64,000 bases of DNA, from contig NZ_CH672428.1 of NCBI RefSeq assembly GCF_000152745.1, positions 926,916 through 990,915 on the forward strand, written 5' to 3'. Position 1 is the stretch's first letter; every line of letters starts with the position of its first letter. Positions 44,080 to 54,153 of the stretch are shown one piece after another. Below the pieces are notes generated by a model. That model saw nothing but the letters and a program-made list of their open reading frames with translations, made no database searches and was not told the DNA's origin. This stretch comes from Oceanicaulis sp. HTCC2633. Lineage in GTDB: Bacteria > Pseudomonadota > Alphaproteobacteria > Caulobacterales > Maricaulaceae. The translations under genes and the position numbers were made by a program.

Positions 44080-45030
44080 CTAGTTCTCCGAGCCACCGCC
44101 TACAACCGTATCGAGATCCGCATCGATGCGCTCGGCCAGCTCGACCGCCACGCTCACCGCGCCCAGGAAGAAGTCGGGATCAATGGTCTCGAACTCGTCA
44201 GACGGCTGGTGATAGTGCTCGTGATCCTCGACCCCGAGATAGAGGAAGGGGATGCCGCCCATATGGAAGGCGCCCTGATCGGACAACAGCGTCCAGTCAT
44301 TGCGCGGGTCTTCGTCCGGGCTGTCATAGCCCGCCGCGAGCGTGATCGACGCGTCGGCCGCACTCTCTTCCACGATCGGCGTCAGAGCCGGCGTGTGATA
44401 CGGACCCGCCGCCCAGATATCATTGTCCGGGCTATAGCCCAGCATGTCGAAATTGAGATTGAAGGCGACGGGCGCCGCGCCCTCGACCGGGTTTGAAACC
44501 ACCTCACGGGCGCCGCGCAGGCCGGATTCCTCGGCGTCGAACGCCATGATCAGGATGTCATGCCGGGGCGGGTTGGCGATGAAATGCTCGGCCGTCGCCA
44601 GCAGGGCGGCCACGCCCGAGGCGTTGTCATCGGCGCCGTTATAGATCTCGCCCGCTTCATTCTGGCCCACATGGTCGTAATGGGCGGTCACGGCGATGGC
44701 GCGCGAGCGATCTGCGCCCGGAATCACGCCGATCACATTGACGGCGTTCACGGTCTCGCGCGGGGAGTTCGGGTCGCGGAAATCGAGCGCCTGTTCATAG
44801 CTGAAGGGATGCTCATAGCTGTCGCCCACGGTATCGACGCCGATCTCGGTCAGGCGCTCGATGATATAGGCGCGGGCGCGGGCATTGCCTTCGGTTTCCA
44901 CCAGGCGCCCCTTCATCTCGTCCGAGCTGATCACGCACAGATCCGCCCAGGGCTGCGGCTCGAGATCCGCGCAATCGGAGATGGCGGGGACGGTCATGAC
45001 CGAGGTGAGAAGCAAGGCGGACAGCAACAT
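44080..45030 (-). CDS. M28-family zinc aminopeptidase, exported
   Basis: A 316-aa protein with an N-terminal signal sequence (MLLSALLLTSVMTVPA). M28 metal residues: TAHYDHVG (His, about 114-121), DDNASG (Asp, about 133-138), AFDAEESGLRG (Glu pair, about 163-173), NFDMLGY and the final HYHQPSDEFE. It has no PA insert, unlike the larger M28 protein at 16932, so it resembles bacterial leucine aminopeptidases. It is monocistronic and divergent from bolA. Confidence 0.87.
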   Translation of the reverse strand: MLLSALLLTSVMTVPAISDCADLEPQPWADLCVISSDEMKGRLVETEGNARARAYIIERLTEIGVDTVGDSYEHPFSYEQALDFRDPNSPRETVNAVNVIGVIPGADRSRAIAVTAHYDHVGQNEAGEIYNGADDNASGVAALLATAEHFIANPPRHDILIMAFDAEESGLRGAREVVSNPVEGAAPVAFNLNFDMLGYSPDNDIWAAGPYHTPALTPIVEESAADASITLAAGYDSPDEDPRNDWTLLSDQGAFHMGGIPFLYLGVEDHEHYHQPSDEFETIDPDFFLGAVSVAVELAERIDADLDTVVGGGSEN

Positions 45031-45126
45031 CAGACGAATCTCCGTAATATCCCTGTGAAAGCTAGGGTTCCGGGCTCGCCCGGTGTGATGGTATGGCTCA
45101 CCCTAGCACTGTGCAGGAGAGACGCC

Positions 45127-45360
45127 ATGCCCATGAATGCTGAAGACATTGTCAGCCTCATCAAGGAAGGCGTGCCCGGCGCCGAAGTGGAGATCACCGA
45201 TCTCGCCGGCGATGGCGACCACTACAAGGCCGTGGTGACCTCGGACGCCTTCTCCGGCATGCCGCGCGTGAAACAGCACCAGATGGTCTATGCCGCGCTC
45301 AAGGGCCGGATGGGCGGCGAGCTGCACGCCCTGGCGCTGGAAACCCGCACGCCGGACTGA
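45127..45360 (+). CDS. BolA-family protein
   Basis: A 77-aa BolA-fold protein. MNAEDIVSLIKEGVPGAEVEITDLAGDGDHYKAVVTSDAFSGMPRVKQHQMVYAALKGRMGGELHALALET covers the domain. The conserved His of RVKQHQMVY binds a [2Fe-2S] cluster shared with CGFS glutaredoxins. The grxD-type gene lies 70 bp downstream, the usual pairing. The ATG at 45127 was preferred; one at 45133 is possible. Confidence 0.9.
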   Translation: MPMNAEDIVSLIKEGVPGAEVEITDLAGDGDHYKAVVTSDAFSGMPRVKQHQMVYAALKGRMGGELHALALETRTPD

Positions 45361-45430
45361 CGCATCGCGATTGAACTTTCCCGCTCGCCCTCCCATCTTT
45401 GGGCGAACGCACCATAAGGAACCCTCTGCA

Positions 45431-45763
45431 ATGTCTGACGACGCCACCCAGGAAGCGATCAGGAAAGCCGTCACCGAAAACGACGTCGTCCTGTTCATGA
45501 AAGGCACCCCCACCTTCCCGCAATGCGGCTTCTCCTCGGTGGTGGCGCGCGTGCTCGATCATGTGGGCGTGGAATACGCCGCCGTGAATGTTCTGGAAGA
45601 CCACGCCGTGCGCGAAGGCATCAAGGTCTATTCGGACTGGCCGACCATTCCCCAGCTCTATGTGAAGGGCGAGTTTGTCGGCGGCTGCGACATCATCAAG
45701 GAGATGTTCGAGGCTGGCGAGCTGCAGCAGCTCCTCAAGGAAAAGGGCCTGGTTGAGGCCTAA
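45431..45763 (+). CDS. grxD: monothiol glutaredoxin, CGFS type (Grx4/GrxD)
   Basis: A 110-aa protein that carries and delivers [2Fe-2S] clusters. VVLFMKGTPTFPQCGFSSVVARVLDHVGVEY holds the CGFS site (about 32-35). DWPTIPQLYVKGEFVGGCDIIKEM binds glutathione through TIPQ and GGCD. It forms a heterocomplex with BolA, whose gene precedes it. Two terminators separate it from the convergent rpsD. Confidence 0.95.
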   Translation: MSDDATQEAIRKAVTENDVVLFMKGTPTFPQCGFSSVVARVLDHVGVEYAAVNVLEDHAVREGIKVYSDWPTIPQLYVKGEFVGGCDIIKEMFEAGELQQLLKEKGLVEA

Positions 45764-45788
45764 GCCCAAGGCCCCTCCAACGCACAAG

Positions 45789-45815
45789 AGCCCGCCTTTC
45801 GAGGCGGGCTTTTTT
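45789..45815 (+). terminator. grxD terminator
   Basis: AGCCCGCC-tttcga-GGCGGGCT followed by T5, 25 bases after grxD. Confidence 0.9.
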
Positions 45816-45840
45816 GTCCCTGATACTGACCCGACAAAGA

Positions 45841-45869
45841 AAAAGCCCGCTGCGATGCAGCGGGCTTTT
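45841..45869 (-). terminator. rpsD terminator
   Basis: AAAAGCCCGCTGC-ga/at-GCAGCGGGCTTTT, 22 bases past the rpsD stop on the minus strand, with T-run in that direction. Confidence 0.9.
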
Positions 45870-45891
45870 CCGTGTCTCTTCGTCCTCGAAA

Positions 45892-46509
45892 TTACGAGGA
45901 GTAGAATTCGACGACCAGGTTCGGCTCCATCTTCACCGGGTACGGAACTTCGTTGAATTCCGGCTTGCGGGTGTAGGTGGCCTTCATGGCTTTCGGATCG
46001 AGATCGATGTAATCGGGCACGTCGCGTTCCGGGGAGCCCAGCGCTTCAAGCACCAGAGCCATGGAGCGGGACTTTTCGCGCACCTCAACCACATCGCCCG
46101 GCTTGACCATGTAGGAGGCGATGTTGACGCGCTTGCCGTTCACACGGACATGGCCGTGGTTGACGAACTGGCGAGCCGCGAAGACGGTCGGCACGAACTT
46201 GGCGCGATACACGATCGCGTCCAGACGGCTTTCCAGCAGACCGATCAGGTTTTCAGCCGTGTTGCCCTTCAGGCGCTGCGCTTCGGTGTAGATGCGCTTG
46301 AACTGCTTCTCGGTGATGTTGCCGTAATAGCCTTTGAGCTTCTGCTTGGCGCGCAGCTGCAGACCGAAATCCGACAGCTTGCCGGCGCGGCGCTGGCCGT
46401 GTTGACCCGGGCCGTAGGAACGCTTGTTAACCGGGGACTTGGCGCGGCCCCAGATGTTCTCGCCCATACGGCGGTCAATTTTGTATTTCTGCGAATGACG
46501 CTTCGACAT
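45892..46509 (-). CDS. rpsD: 30S ribosomal protein S4
   Basis: A 205-aa primary 16S rRNA-binding protein of the small subunit. [21 protein letters not shown] at the start, RPGQHGQ-like [11 protein letters not shown], and the S4 domain [49 protein letters not shown] (about 93-141) are typical. The start was set at MSKRH. It stands alone, outside the alpha operon, as in many alphaproteobacteria. Confidence 0.97.
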   Translation of the reverse strand: MSKRHSQKYKIDRRMGENIWGRAKSPVNKRSYGPGQHGQRRAGKLSDFGLQLRAKQKLKGYYGNITEKQFKRIYTEAQRLKGNTAENLIGLLESRLDAIVYRAKFVPTVFAARQFVNHGHVRVNGKRVNIASYMVKPGDVVEVREKSRSMALVLEALGSPERDVPDYIDLDPKAMKATYTRKPEFNEVPYPVKMEPNLVVEFYSS

Positions 46510-46662
46510 AGTCTTTCCTTCGTGACGCGGCCCGGCCCTGATCCCTCGGTCAGGGCAATTCAAACGGCGGTCCACGCATCGTCCGTTGCCATGAAAACAA
46601 AGCTCGTCCGGCAGGCCGGCGAGCGAGGGAAGCGCGGGTTATGAGCAAACACAGGCCCTGAG

Positions 46663-48150
46663 TCAATCACCGGACTGCCAAGACGCCTGTCGCCACAGGG
46701 TAAAGAGCGCACTGAGCGCACTCAGCCCCCCGACCGCCAGCAGCTTGAGCGCCAGACCGGGCGCGCTGACCTCCTGCAGGGCCGCCCAGTCCAGCAGGCA
46801 GGACGAGGCCTCATAGCCGTAACGGCCCGTTCCCCCGTCAGGCAGGGCGCAACCGGCAAACACCGACGCCTGGATCGCGCCCTGCGCCAGAACGCCCGCA
46901 ACGCCAAGAATGATCAGGGCCAGAGCCAGCGCGGAGTGTCGGCAGCAAAGCGCAAAGGCCAGCGCCAGCAAGGGCGCCAGCATATGCAGGTCCTCGAGCC
47001 CGGCGGCGTAGCCCTGCAGCCCCAGTAGCAGCACGCTGAGGGTGAAGAGCGGCAGGATGAAGGCGAGCGCCCTGGCGAGCGGCGGCAGGCTGGACCAGTG
47101 AAACTCCCAGCGGATGAGGATGAAGACCAACAGCGCCAGCGGGACCAGCCGCCAACCCGGCTCAGGCAGGATGACCGACGCGCCTCCGTCTTCTGAAAAG
47201 CCTGCGACAATGGCCCATAGGCGCTCCAGAAATCCCGGCCCCAGCACCGGCGTCATGGGCGCGGCATGGGGGCTGGTCATCACATAGATCAGCCAGCCCG
47301 CGCCTATGAGCAGTGCAAGCCCTATGGCGAACAGGCGCAGGACCAGCCACTCGCCATCCAGAGAATCCTGCCTGTGCAGCGTCCATCCGCGCCAGACGAG
47401 ATATCCGGCCAGCCCCGCCCAGATAAGGACGACCAGCGCATCCGCCCAGATCCCGAGCCCCAGCGCCAGCCCGAGCCCCAGGCTGGCCATCAGGTCATTG
47501 CGCCTGGACAACGCCATGAAAGCGACACTGGCTGCGCCAATGCAGGCCAGCGCCGTTCCGCTCCCGCCAGCCAGCGCCATCTGGGAGACAAATTGCGGGA
47601 AGATCAGCGGCCAGGCGGCCATCAGGGCGGCGCCCCGACCATCCAGATACCGGTAATGCACGGCCGCCGTCACTGCGGCTGCAAATCCCGCCATAGCCAC
47701 CGACCAGAGGATCACACGGTAAAGCCGCAACCGCGCCGGCCAGCTCCATGACGAGGTCGCAAAGCGGACCGGAGCCAGCAAGGCCAGCGTCAGGGGACGG
47801 GCGCGGTAGCGTTCGGCGTCCGCGGCCGGCCCGGGCTGGGCGGCTTCAGCGACATCCGGGTGCGCGAACCGGGCGTATCCGGGCCGCCCCTCCTGCGCCA
47901 GAGAGCGCGGCCAGGGACCTGCAAAGCCCAGCGCGTCCGGGCTCAGGCGTGCGTCATCGGACAAGACCAGGCGTCCGGTCGATGCAAATGTCTCCAGAGC
48001 GGCCATCTGCGCGGCTTCCTGCCGTCCCTCAAAGGCCGGCACGAAGACGGCGTATCCCAGCCCCGCCAGAAAGACGCCCAGCAACATGCGCCGCCAGGCC
48101 GGGCCTAGAGCCTGATCGAGACGCAACAGAACGGCGCTCCAGAGCGTCAT
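46663..48150 (-). CDS. large polytopic membrane protein, possible GT-C-like
   Basis: A 495-aa protein with about 11-12 hydrophobic helices. A large extracytoplasmic loop (about 45-120) after the first TM contains RYRARPLTLALLAP. This layout, one TM, a big loop and then many TMs, is seen in polyprenyl-phosphate-dependent glycosyltransferases and in unrelated membrane proteins; no DxD or other catalytic motif stands out. It follows the next upstream gene by 16 bp on the same strand, so the two are probably co-transcribed. Function unknown. Confidence 0.65.
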   Translation of the reverse strand: MTLWSAVLLRLDQALGPAWRRMLLGVFLAGLGYAVFVPAFEGRQEAAQMAALETFASTGRLVLSDDARLSPDALGFAGPWPRSLAQEGRPGYARFAHPDVAEAAQPGPAADAERYRARPLTLALLAPVRFATSSWSWPARLRLYRVILWSVAMAGFAAAVTAAVHYRYLDGRGAALMAAWPLIFPQFVSQMALAGGSGTALACIGAASVAFMALSRRNDLMASLGLGLALGLGIWADALVVLIWAGLAGYLVWRGWTLHRQDSLDGEWLVLRLFAIGLALLIGAGWLIYVMTSPHAAPMTPVLGPGFLERLWAIVAGFSEDGGASVILPEPGWRLVPLALLVFILIRWEFHWSSLPPLARALAFILPLFTLSVLLLGLQGYAAGLEDLHMLAPLLALAFALCCRHSALALALIILGVAGVLAQGAIQASVFAGCALPDGGTGRYGYEASSCLLDWAALQEVSAPGLALKLLAVGGLSALSALFTLWRQASWQSGD

Positions 48151-48166
48151 GACGCGCTCCTGCGCT

Positions 48167-48847
48167 TCAGCTTTCAGACAGGCGCGCTTCGCATTGCGCC
48201 AGTGTTTCGCCCTCGGCTTCCAGCGTCAGGCGGATGGAGCGAACCAGCACCGCCTGCCCGTCTCCCGCATCGCCGGGCCATATGCCCAGCCATTCCGCAC
48301 CATTGGGTTGGGCCGCCGGAGAGACCTGATAACACAGCCCCGTCGTGGACCAGCTGTCGGTCACAGGGCGCAGGGTCCGCTCGGAATCACCGTGCCCCAC
48401 GGTGAAATACCCCAGCCGGATCTGGTCGATCCGCGAATCGGGAGCGGCCTGCGCCTCCACTTCGAACCGCACGATGCGTCCGACGGCATTGGCTTCCCAA
48501 TCGGCGGGCAAGGCCGCGCCGACGCCCGCAGACAACAGCCCCGCCGCTTCGAAGGAGGCGGTTGCGCTCAGACGTGCGATCGGTTCGCCCATAGGCCCGA
48601 ATGTCAGCTCGAAACGCGTTCCGGGGCCCGGAATGAGCTGCCCCAGCGCCTCTCCCTCCATGACGAAGGATGAGTCGGTGATTTCAGGCTCAACGGTTCC
48701 AGGGCGCACATTCAGCGCCAGAACGATGAGACCGGACGCCACCAGCACGGACAGAGGCAGGAACACCCAGTCAGGCGGCGACCAGCGTCCGGAGCGACGC
48801 AGGATATCCAGGAATATAGTCGCGGTGCGGGGTTCAGTCTGGGCCAT
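48167..48847 (-). CDS. membrane-anchored protein of unknown function
   Basis: A 226-aa protein: cytoplasmic N-terminus, one TM helix (about 28-48, VFLPLSVLVASGLIVLALNV), then a beta-rich extracytoplasmic domain with a carbohydrate-binding-like pattern (alternating hydrophobic strands, GTRFELTFGPMGEPIARLSATASF). Two cysteines lie in the C-terminal half. I recognise no family. It sits just upstream of the large membrane protein gene on the same strand. Confidence 0.6.
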   Translation of the reverse strand: MAQTEPRTATIFLDILRRSGRWSPPDWVFLPLSVLVASGLIVLALNVRPGTVEPEITDSSFVMEGEALGQLIPGPGTRFELTFGPMGEPIARLSATASFEAAGLLSAGVGAALPADWEANAVGRIVRFEVEAQAAPDSRIDQIRLGYFTVGHGDSERTLRPVTDSWSTTGLCYQVSPAAQPNGAEWLGIWPGDAGDGQAVLVRSIRLTLEAEGETLAQCEARLSES

Positions 48848-48937
48848 GACTCTGCTGGCGGATCCTTCAAACCCTCATTCACTATAGGATATCGGCGCGT
48901 CTGGATACCGCCTGACGCAACCCCGTCCTGAAAGGCT

Positions 48938-48968
48938 CAGGCCGCCCTCCCTGAGGGAGGACGGCCTG
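48938..48968 (-). terminator. hairpin after the chemoreceptor gene
   Basis: CAGGCCG-CCTCC/GGAGG-CGGCCTG with one internal mismatch and a 4-base loop lies 23 bases past the chemoreceptor stop. There is no T-run on either side. Confidence 0.55.
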
Positions 48969-48991
48969 CACTCAGCCTCGCCTGCGGGGGA

Positions 48992-51088
48992 TCAGGCGGC
49001 TGTAGGGACTATCTCGCTGCGCGACTGCCCGCTCTTGCGCCGCTCCGGGCCCCGATAGCCGGGGTCATCGCCTTCACGCCGGTTCAGCGGGCCTTCCTTG
49101 ATCGCCTCGAAGAACTGCTCGACCGCTTCGCGCAGCGTGTCGGACTGGCTGGTGAAGGCGTCAGACGTCTGCTCAAGCAGGCCGGCCGCGCTTTCGGTAT
49201 CAGCGACGGCCTCGCCCACATCGCGCACGCCCTTGGCCAGCGTGGAGGTGCTTTCGGCGGCGCGTGACGTGCTCTGGGAGATTTCGCGTGTCGCGGCCCC
49301 CTGCTCCTCGATCGCGCTGGCGATGGAGGCGGTGGCCTCGTTGATCTCTTCGCTCATCCTGGCGATCCCGCGTATGGAATCGACCGATCCGCTCATGGAC
49401 GTCTGGATGTCGCGCACCAGACTGGCGACGCTCTCGGTCGCCTTGCTGGTCTGTTCGGCGAGATCCTTCACCTCGCTGGCCACAACAGCAAAGCCCTTGC
49501 CGGCGTCGCCCGCGCGCGCCGCCTCGATCGTGGCGTTCAGAGCCAGCAGATTGGTCTGTTCGGCGATGTCGTTGATGAGATCGATGACGTCATTGATGCT
49601 GGACACCCGGTCCGCCAGGGCCTCGATCTGATCCACGGACTGCTGGGAGCGCTCTCCGGCGTCCGACACCTTTTCAGACGCGCTTTCGGTCAGGCGGGCG
49701 ATCTCCTGGATCGAGCTCGCAAGCTCTTCCGCCGCCGCAGCCACGGTCTCGACGCTGGACGCGGTCTCGCCTGCAGCGCCGTCGGCGGTCTTGGCCTGCT
49801 CGTTGGCGAAAGTGGCCTGGGAGTTCAGCCGGCCCGCCGTGTGACGCATCTCATGGGTGCGCTCGGCCAGAACCTTGAGAATGGTCTCGACCTTGTGACG
49901 GAAAACATCGATGGCCTCATGCGTCGCCTGGGAGCGCGCCTCGCGTTCCTTGCTGGCGGCCAGCGCCTCTGACTCCATCCGGATACGATTGATCTCGCCG
50001 GCGCGCAGATCCTCGACGGCGCGGAACAGGTCACCCAGCTCGTCCTTGCGCTCGACGCCGCTCACCTCGAATTGCAGCTCGCCGCGACGCACCCGGGCTA
50101 TGCCGGCGACGACAGCGCCCACATTTGACATGATCAGGCGCACCACCATGAACGCGCCCAGAATGGCGAGACCGAGACCCACCACGCCCAGCAGCGTGCT
50201 GACCAGCTTCTGATGGGTAAACGCCGCCTCGATCTCATCGCCGGCCCTGTCCTGCAATTGCACCACGTCTGAAACGACAGTGCTGACCGCACCCGCCATT
50301 TGAGGCCCAAGCTGGTCCAGCTCGTTGCGGGCCAGAGCGTTCAGTTGCTCGGTTATGCCCACAGCGGCTTCAAACCGGCTGGCGTAGGTGGTGACGTCGT
50401 TCAGGATCGGCTGGACCGCTCCCGCCATGATCTGTCCATCCGACTGCAGCATGCGATTGAGCATGCCCAGCATGGTCTGGAGCTCGGACTGGGCCCGGTC
50501 GAAACTTGCGCCATATCCCTCGGTCAGCGCCCGGCGACCATAATAGCGCGCCTGGAGCAGGGACCGGATGCTTTCCGCCATCAGCAGCATAGACTGGTCC
50601 GCCCCCATCATTTCCGCCACGGCGAGCGTGTCGCCCATCTGTCCCAGAAGGCGGTCTTCGAACTCGGTCAGGGCCGTGATCTCTTCATCCAGAAGCTGGC
50701 GACGCGTGATGTACTGCTCAAACGCCTCGGCGTATTCATCCCCGAACTCATCCACCCGGGAGAGATCCTCGCGCACCGTGTCGTTGGACAGCCGGTTGCG
50801 GGCGGCCAGGATCTCGGCTTCAAGAAGCTCGCGCTTGGACCAGGCCTGATCGGCGATGGCGGGATCCCCGGTCACCCGGTAGACATAGGTGTCGTTCCGG
50901 AAGCTCGCGACAGTCTCCTGGATCTCGGCCATATCGACCGAAACCTGGGAAATGGTGCGGAAGCGGGCGAAATTCGCGCCGCTGGCGGAGGCGAACAAGA
51001 ACCCCGCCACAACCATAACGATGACAATGACAGCCATCATTCCGAACCCGCCAAACAACTGGGTTCTCAACGACAATGAATTAAGCAC
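48992..51088 (-). CDS. methyl-accepting chemotaxis protein
   Basis: A 698-aa chemoreceptor. TM1 is at about 10-32 and a periplasmic helical sensor follows (about 35-290, MCP_N-like/helical-bundle). TM2 is at about 295-318, then a HAMP domain (about 318-370), then the signalling coiled coil. The tip is [40 protein letters not shown] (about 518-557). The C-terminus ends [22 protein letters not shown], with no CheR-docking pentapeptide (xWxxF). No che genes are nearby, so it would use a central cluster elsewhere. Ligand unknown. Confidence 0.93.
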   Translation of the reverse strand: MLNSLSLRTQLFGGFGMMAVIVIVMVVAGFLFASASGANFARFRTISQVSVDMAEIQETVASFRNDTYVYRVTGDPAIADQAWSKRELLEAEILAARNRLSNDTVREDLSRVDEFGDEYAEAFEQYITRRQLLDEEITALTEFEDRLLGQMGDTLAVAEMMGADQSMLLMAESIRSLLQARYYGRRALTEGYGASFDRAQSELQTMLGMLNRMLQSDGQIMAGAVQPILNDVTTYASRFEAAVGITEQLNALARNELDQLGPQMAGAVSTVVSDVVQLQDRAGDEIEAAFTHQKLVSTLLGVVGLGLAILGAFMVVRLIMSNVGAVVAGIARVRRGELQFEVSGVERKDELGDLFRAVEDLRAGEINRIRMESEALAASKEREARSQATHEAIDVFRHKVETILKVLAERTHEMRHTAGRLNSQATFANEQAKTADGAAGETASSVETVAAAAEELASSIQEIARLTESASEKVSDAGERSQQSVDQIEALADRVSSINDVIDLINDIAEQTNLLALNATIEAARAGDAGKGFAVVASEVKDLAEQTSKATESVASLVRDIQTSMSGSVDSIRGIARMSEEINEATASIASAIEEQGAATREISQSTSRAAESTSTLAKGVRDVGEAVADTESAAGLLEQTSDAFTSQSDTLREAVEQFFEAIKEGPLNRREGDDPGYRGPERRKSGQSRSEIVPTAA

Positions 51089-51233
51089 GGTGCTCTCCCT
51101 GTAAGCACTTCACAGGCTTGCAGGATGACGCAAATTCGGCTCAGGATTGTAAATCACGTGCGCCTGTTCCCGCCACAGGGGATCGCGCCAGGCGATGTTT
51201 GGCAAAGCCCAATCAACTTCTGGATTTAATTGA

Positions 51234-51998
51234 TTATTCGCGTTCAATACGCGCCTTGCCGCGTCCGATGGCGAGCGCCTTGATGACCCCGCGCAGGGTC
51301 CGGACCTCCTGCTGCGTTAACCCTCCCCGCGCAAATGCGTTGATGAGATTCTGCATCATCAGAGGCGTCTTTTCCGGCGGATAGAAGAAGCCTGCGCGAT
51401 CAAGCTCCTGCTCGAGATGGGCGTAGAACGCCGTCATCTCCTGTTCTGTCGCCCGGTCATCAAGCGGTTTGAAATCCTCGGGCGTGGGCTCGCCCGCTCG
51501 CCATTCATGGGCGAACACCCCGACCGCCATCGCGAGATTGAGCGAGCTGAAACTGCGGTCCACCGGCAAGGTGATGATCGCATTCGACAAGGTGATCGCC
51601 GCATTGGGCAGGCCGGACTTCTCGGCCCCGAACAAGACGCCAACCCGCTGCCCGGCCTCCACATGCCCCCGGATCTCGGCCATGCCCTCACGCGCGGTGA
51701 AGACCGGCTTGACCATGTTGCGCGGCTGGGCGGTGGACGCGAATAGCAGCTGGCAATCGGCGACCGCCTCCTCGAGCGTATCGAAGACACGGGCGTCATC
51801 AAGAACCGGTGAGGAGGTCGCCATGGAGACGGCCTTCGGGTTCGGCCAGCCGTCGCGGGGATTGACGATCCGCAGCTCCGGGATCCCGAAATTGCCCATC
51901 ACCCGGCACGCCGCGCCGATATTCTCGCCCATCTGGGGCTCGACCAGGATGAATACAGGGGTCTGGGGTTCGACCATGGTCGGGTCTGACTCAGTCAC
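51234..51998 (-). CDS. TrmH-family RNA methyltransferase (TrmJ-like)
   Basis: A 254-aa SPOUT methyltransferase that likely 2'-O-methylates position 32 of tRNAs. VFILVEPQMGENIGAACRVMGNFGIPELRIVNPRDGWPN (about 13-51), LFGAEKSGLPNAAI (about 145-158) and the knot segment PVDRSFSSLNLAMAVGVFAHEW (about 168-189) are the three SpoU motifs. The C-terminal extension with FFYPPEKTPLMMQNLINAFARGGLTQQEVRTLRG matches TrmJ. GTG 51998 follows AGAGGG at good spacing and is chosen over ATG 51977. It is divergent from icd. Confidence 0.88.
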   Translation of the reverse strand: MTESDPTMVEPQTPVFILVEPQMGENIGAACRVMGNFGIPELRIVNPRDGWPNPKAVSMATSSPVLDDARVFDTLEEAVADCQLLFASTAQPRNMVKPVFTAREGMAEIRGHVEAGQRVGVLFGAEKSGLPNAAITLSNAIITLPVDRSFSSLNLAMAVGVFAHEWRAGEPTPEDFKPLDDRATEQEMTAFYAHLEQELDRAGFFYPPEKTPLMMQNLINAFARGGLTQQEVRTLRGVIKALAIGRGKARIERE

Positions 51999-52127
51999 GG
52001 GCGCCCTCTTTCTCTTCACGCGAGGCGGTGCTAGACACCCGCCACACATTCGTCCACCCCTCGACACGGCATGTCGCACTCCCGAGCTGCGTCACCACAT
52101 GCCCATAGAACATGGAAGACACGCTTC

Positions 52128-53351
52128 ATGGCCAAGATCAAAGTCGACAATCCGGTCGTCGAACTCGACGGCGACGAGATGACCCGCATCATCTGGGCGC
52201 TGATCAAGGAAAAGCTGATCCTGCCCTATCTGGACATCGACCTGAAATACTACGACCTGTCGGTCCAGAAGCGCGATGAGACCAACGACCAGATCACCGT
52301 TGAGGCCGCTGAGGCCATCAAGCATTACGGCGTCGGCGTGAAATGCGCCACCATCACCCCGGACGAAGCGCGGGTGGAGGAATTCGGCCTGAAGCAGATG
52401 TGGAAGTCGCCGAACGGCACCATCCGCAACATTCTGGGCGGCGTGGTGTTCCGCGAGCCGATCGTGATCAAGAACGTGCCCCGGCTGGTTCCGGGCTGGA
52501 CCAAGCCGATCGTCATCGGCCGTCACGCCTTTGGCGACCAGTACAAGGCAACCGACATGAAGGTGCCGGGTCCGGGCAAGCTGACCCTGACCTACACCCC
52601 GTCTGACGGCGGCGAGCCGATCACCCACGAAGTGTTCGACTTCCCGAGCGCAGGCGTGGCCATGGGCATGTATAACCTGGACGAGTCGATCCGCGACTTC
52701 GCCCGCGCCTCGCTGCGCTATGGCCTCGACCGTAAATGGCCGGTCTACCTGTCCACCAAGAACACCATCATGAAGGCCTATGACGGCCGCTTCAAAGACA
52801 TCTTCCAGGAAGTCTACGAGAACGAGTTCAAGGCCGATTTCGACAAGCTGGGCATCATCTACGAGCACCGCCTGATCGACGACATGGTGGCGGCCGCGAT
52901 GAAATGGTCCGGCGGTTTTGTCTGGGCCTGCAAGAACTATGACGGCGACGTGCAGTCCGACACCGTGGCGCAGGGCTTCGGCTCGCTGGGCCTGATGACG
53001 TCCGTGCTGATGACGCCGGATGGGAAAACCGTGGAAGCGGAAGCCGCGCACGGCACCGTGACCCGTCACTATCGCCAGCACCAGCGCGGCGAGAAGACCT
53101 CCACCAACTCCATCGCCTCGATCTTCGCCTGGACCCGCGGCCTGAAATACCGCGGCAAGATGGATGGCAACGAGCAGGTCGAAGCGTTCGCGGAAAGCCT
53201 GGAGCAGACCATCATCAAGACGGTGGAAGCGGGCTACATGACCAAGGACCTGGCGCTGCTGGTCGGCGACCAGCAAGGCTGGCTGTCCACCGAGGGGTTC
53301 CTCGACACCGTGGCCGAGCGCTTCGCCGAGGTCATGAAAGACAAGGTGTAA
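52128..53351 (+). CDS. icd: NADP-dependent isocitrate dehydrogenase
   Basis: A 407-aa homodimeric TCA enzyme of the eukaryote-like class. [44 protein letters not shown] is the family start, [19 protein letters not shown] (about 92-110) binds isocitrate, and [47 protein letters not shown] (about 248-294) has the metal Asp residues. [32 protein letters not shown] binds NADP. The start is at MAKIKV. A terminator follows. Confidence 0.96.
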   Translation: MAKIKVDNPVVELDGDEMTRIIWALIKEKLILPYLDIDLKYYDLSVQKRDETNDQITVEAAEAIKHYGVGVKCATITPDEARVEEFGLKQMWKSPNGTIRNILGGVVFREPIVIKNVPRLVPGWTKPIVIGRHAFGDQYKATDMKVPGPGKLTLTYTPSDGGEPITHEVFDFPSAGVAMGMYNLDESIRDFARASLRYGLDRKWPVYLSTKNTIMKAYDGRFKDIFQEVYENEFKADFDKLGIIYEHRLIDDMVAAAMKWSGGFVWACKNYDGDVQSDTVAQGFGSLGLMTSVLMTPDGKTVEAEAAHGTVTRHYRQHQRGEKTSTNSIASIFAWTRGLKYRGKMDGNEQVEAFAESLEQTIIKTVEAGYMTKDLALLVGDQQGWLSTEGFLDTVAERFAEVMKDKV

Positions 53352-53380
53352 GGCGTTCCGCCTCACATATGATCTTGTGG

Positions 53381-53409
53381 AAAGGCCGGGCGAACGCCCG
53401 GCCTTTTTG
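53381..53409 (+). terminator. icd terminator
   Basis: AAAGGCCGGGCG-aa-CGCCCGGCCTTTTT, 29 bases after the stop. Confidence 0.92.
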
Positions 53410-53494
53410 CGTTCTCCATCCGCTGTCCAAAAATTCACTCGCGCGCACCAGGCCCTTTGGTGTTAAAGTCTCACTTTAATTCACGGAGGCCGTC

Positions 53495-53806
53495 ATGAAA
53501 CCTCGCCGCCTTGTGGTCCTCAGTCTGATCACCCCTCTCGCCCTGTCGGCGTGCGTGTCCGTCGACACCTATGACCGGCGCGCCGCCTTTACCCAGTGCC
53601 GGGAGATCAGCGACAGGGATGCGCGCGATCTCTGCATCGAGCGGAGCATGGAAGCGGCTCGGACCGAGCGCTACGAGAACGCGGAAGACTTCCAGCGCCG
53701 TCAGGAAGAGTTCGAGGATCGCTATGCCCGCGACCGCGCCATGGGCGTGCCCGAAGATCTCGCGGGTCGCCGTCCGAGCGACATTCTGGACGACCGCCCC
53801 AACTAG
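53495..53806 (+). CDS. small lipoprotein of unknown function
   Basis: A 103-aa protein whose signal peptide ends in lipobox LSAC (Cys about 20). The mature part is short, charged and helical (CREISDRDARDLCIERSMEAARTERYENAEDFQRRQEEFEDRY), possibly coiled coil, with two further Cys. I recognise no family. A GGAGG site lies 7 bases before the ATG. It overlaps the convergent gene by 4 bases. Confidence 0.7.
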   Translation: MKPRRLVVLSLITPLALSACVSVDTYDRRAAFTQCREISDRDARDLCIERSMEAARTERYENAEDFQRRQEEFEDRYARDRAMGVPEDLAGRRPSDILDDRPN

Positions 53807-54153
53807 CCGACGGTTTCTGGCTGCTGGCCCAGCAGGAACAGCAGGGCCAGCATCAGGGCGAAGCCCGTGCCCAGAGCCCAGAGCAACCAGCGCCCGTGCC
53901 GCCAGGGCGCGCGGAAGCGGGACATCTGCACCAGAAGGTCTGCCGGATAGCCTGCGCAATAGAGCACATTCGCGGCCATCGCCATGACGATGAGCTCGGG
54001 CAGGCTGAGCCCGAACGCATTCCAGTTGACCACGTCCAGACCCTGAACCGTCAGCACCGCCATCAGCAGGATGGCGTTGTAGATCACCCGGCCGCGTTCC
54101 CAGAACACGAGCGCATCGCTGGCGACCGCCTGGAAGCTGACACTCTGGCTCAT
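53803..54153 (-). CDS. small membrane protein in the Kef-antiporter operon
   Basis: A 116-aa protein with three predicted TM helices (about 22-40, 50-70, 90-110) and short loops. No family recognised. Its start codon overlaps the antiporter's stop (TGATG), so it is translationally coupled to it and may be an accessory subunit; Kef systems in enterobacteria have separate, unrelated ancillary proteins. That link is inferred from position only. Confidence 0.6.
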   Translation of the reverse strand: MSQSVSFQAVASDALVFWERGRVIYNAILLMAVLTVQGLDVVNWNAFGLSLPELIVMAMAANVLYCAGYPADLLVQMSRFRAPWRHGRWLLWALGTGFALMLALLFLLGQQPETVG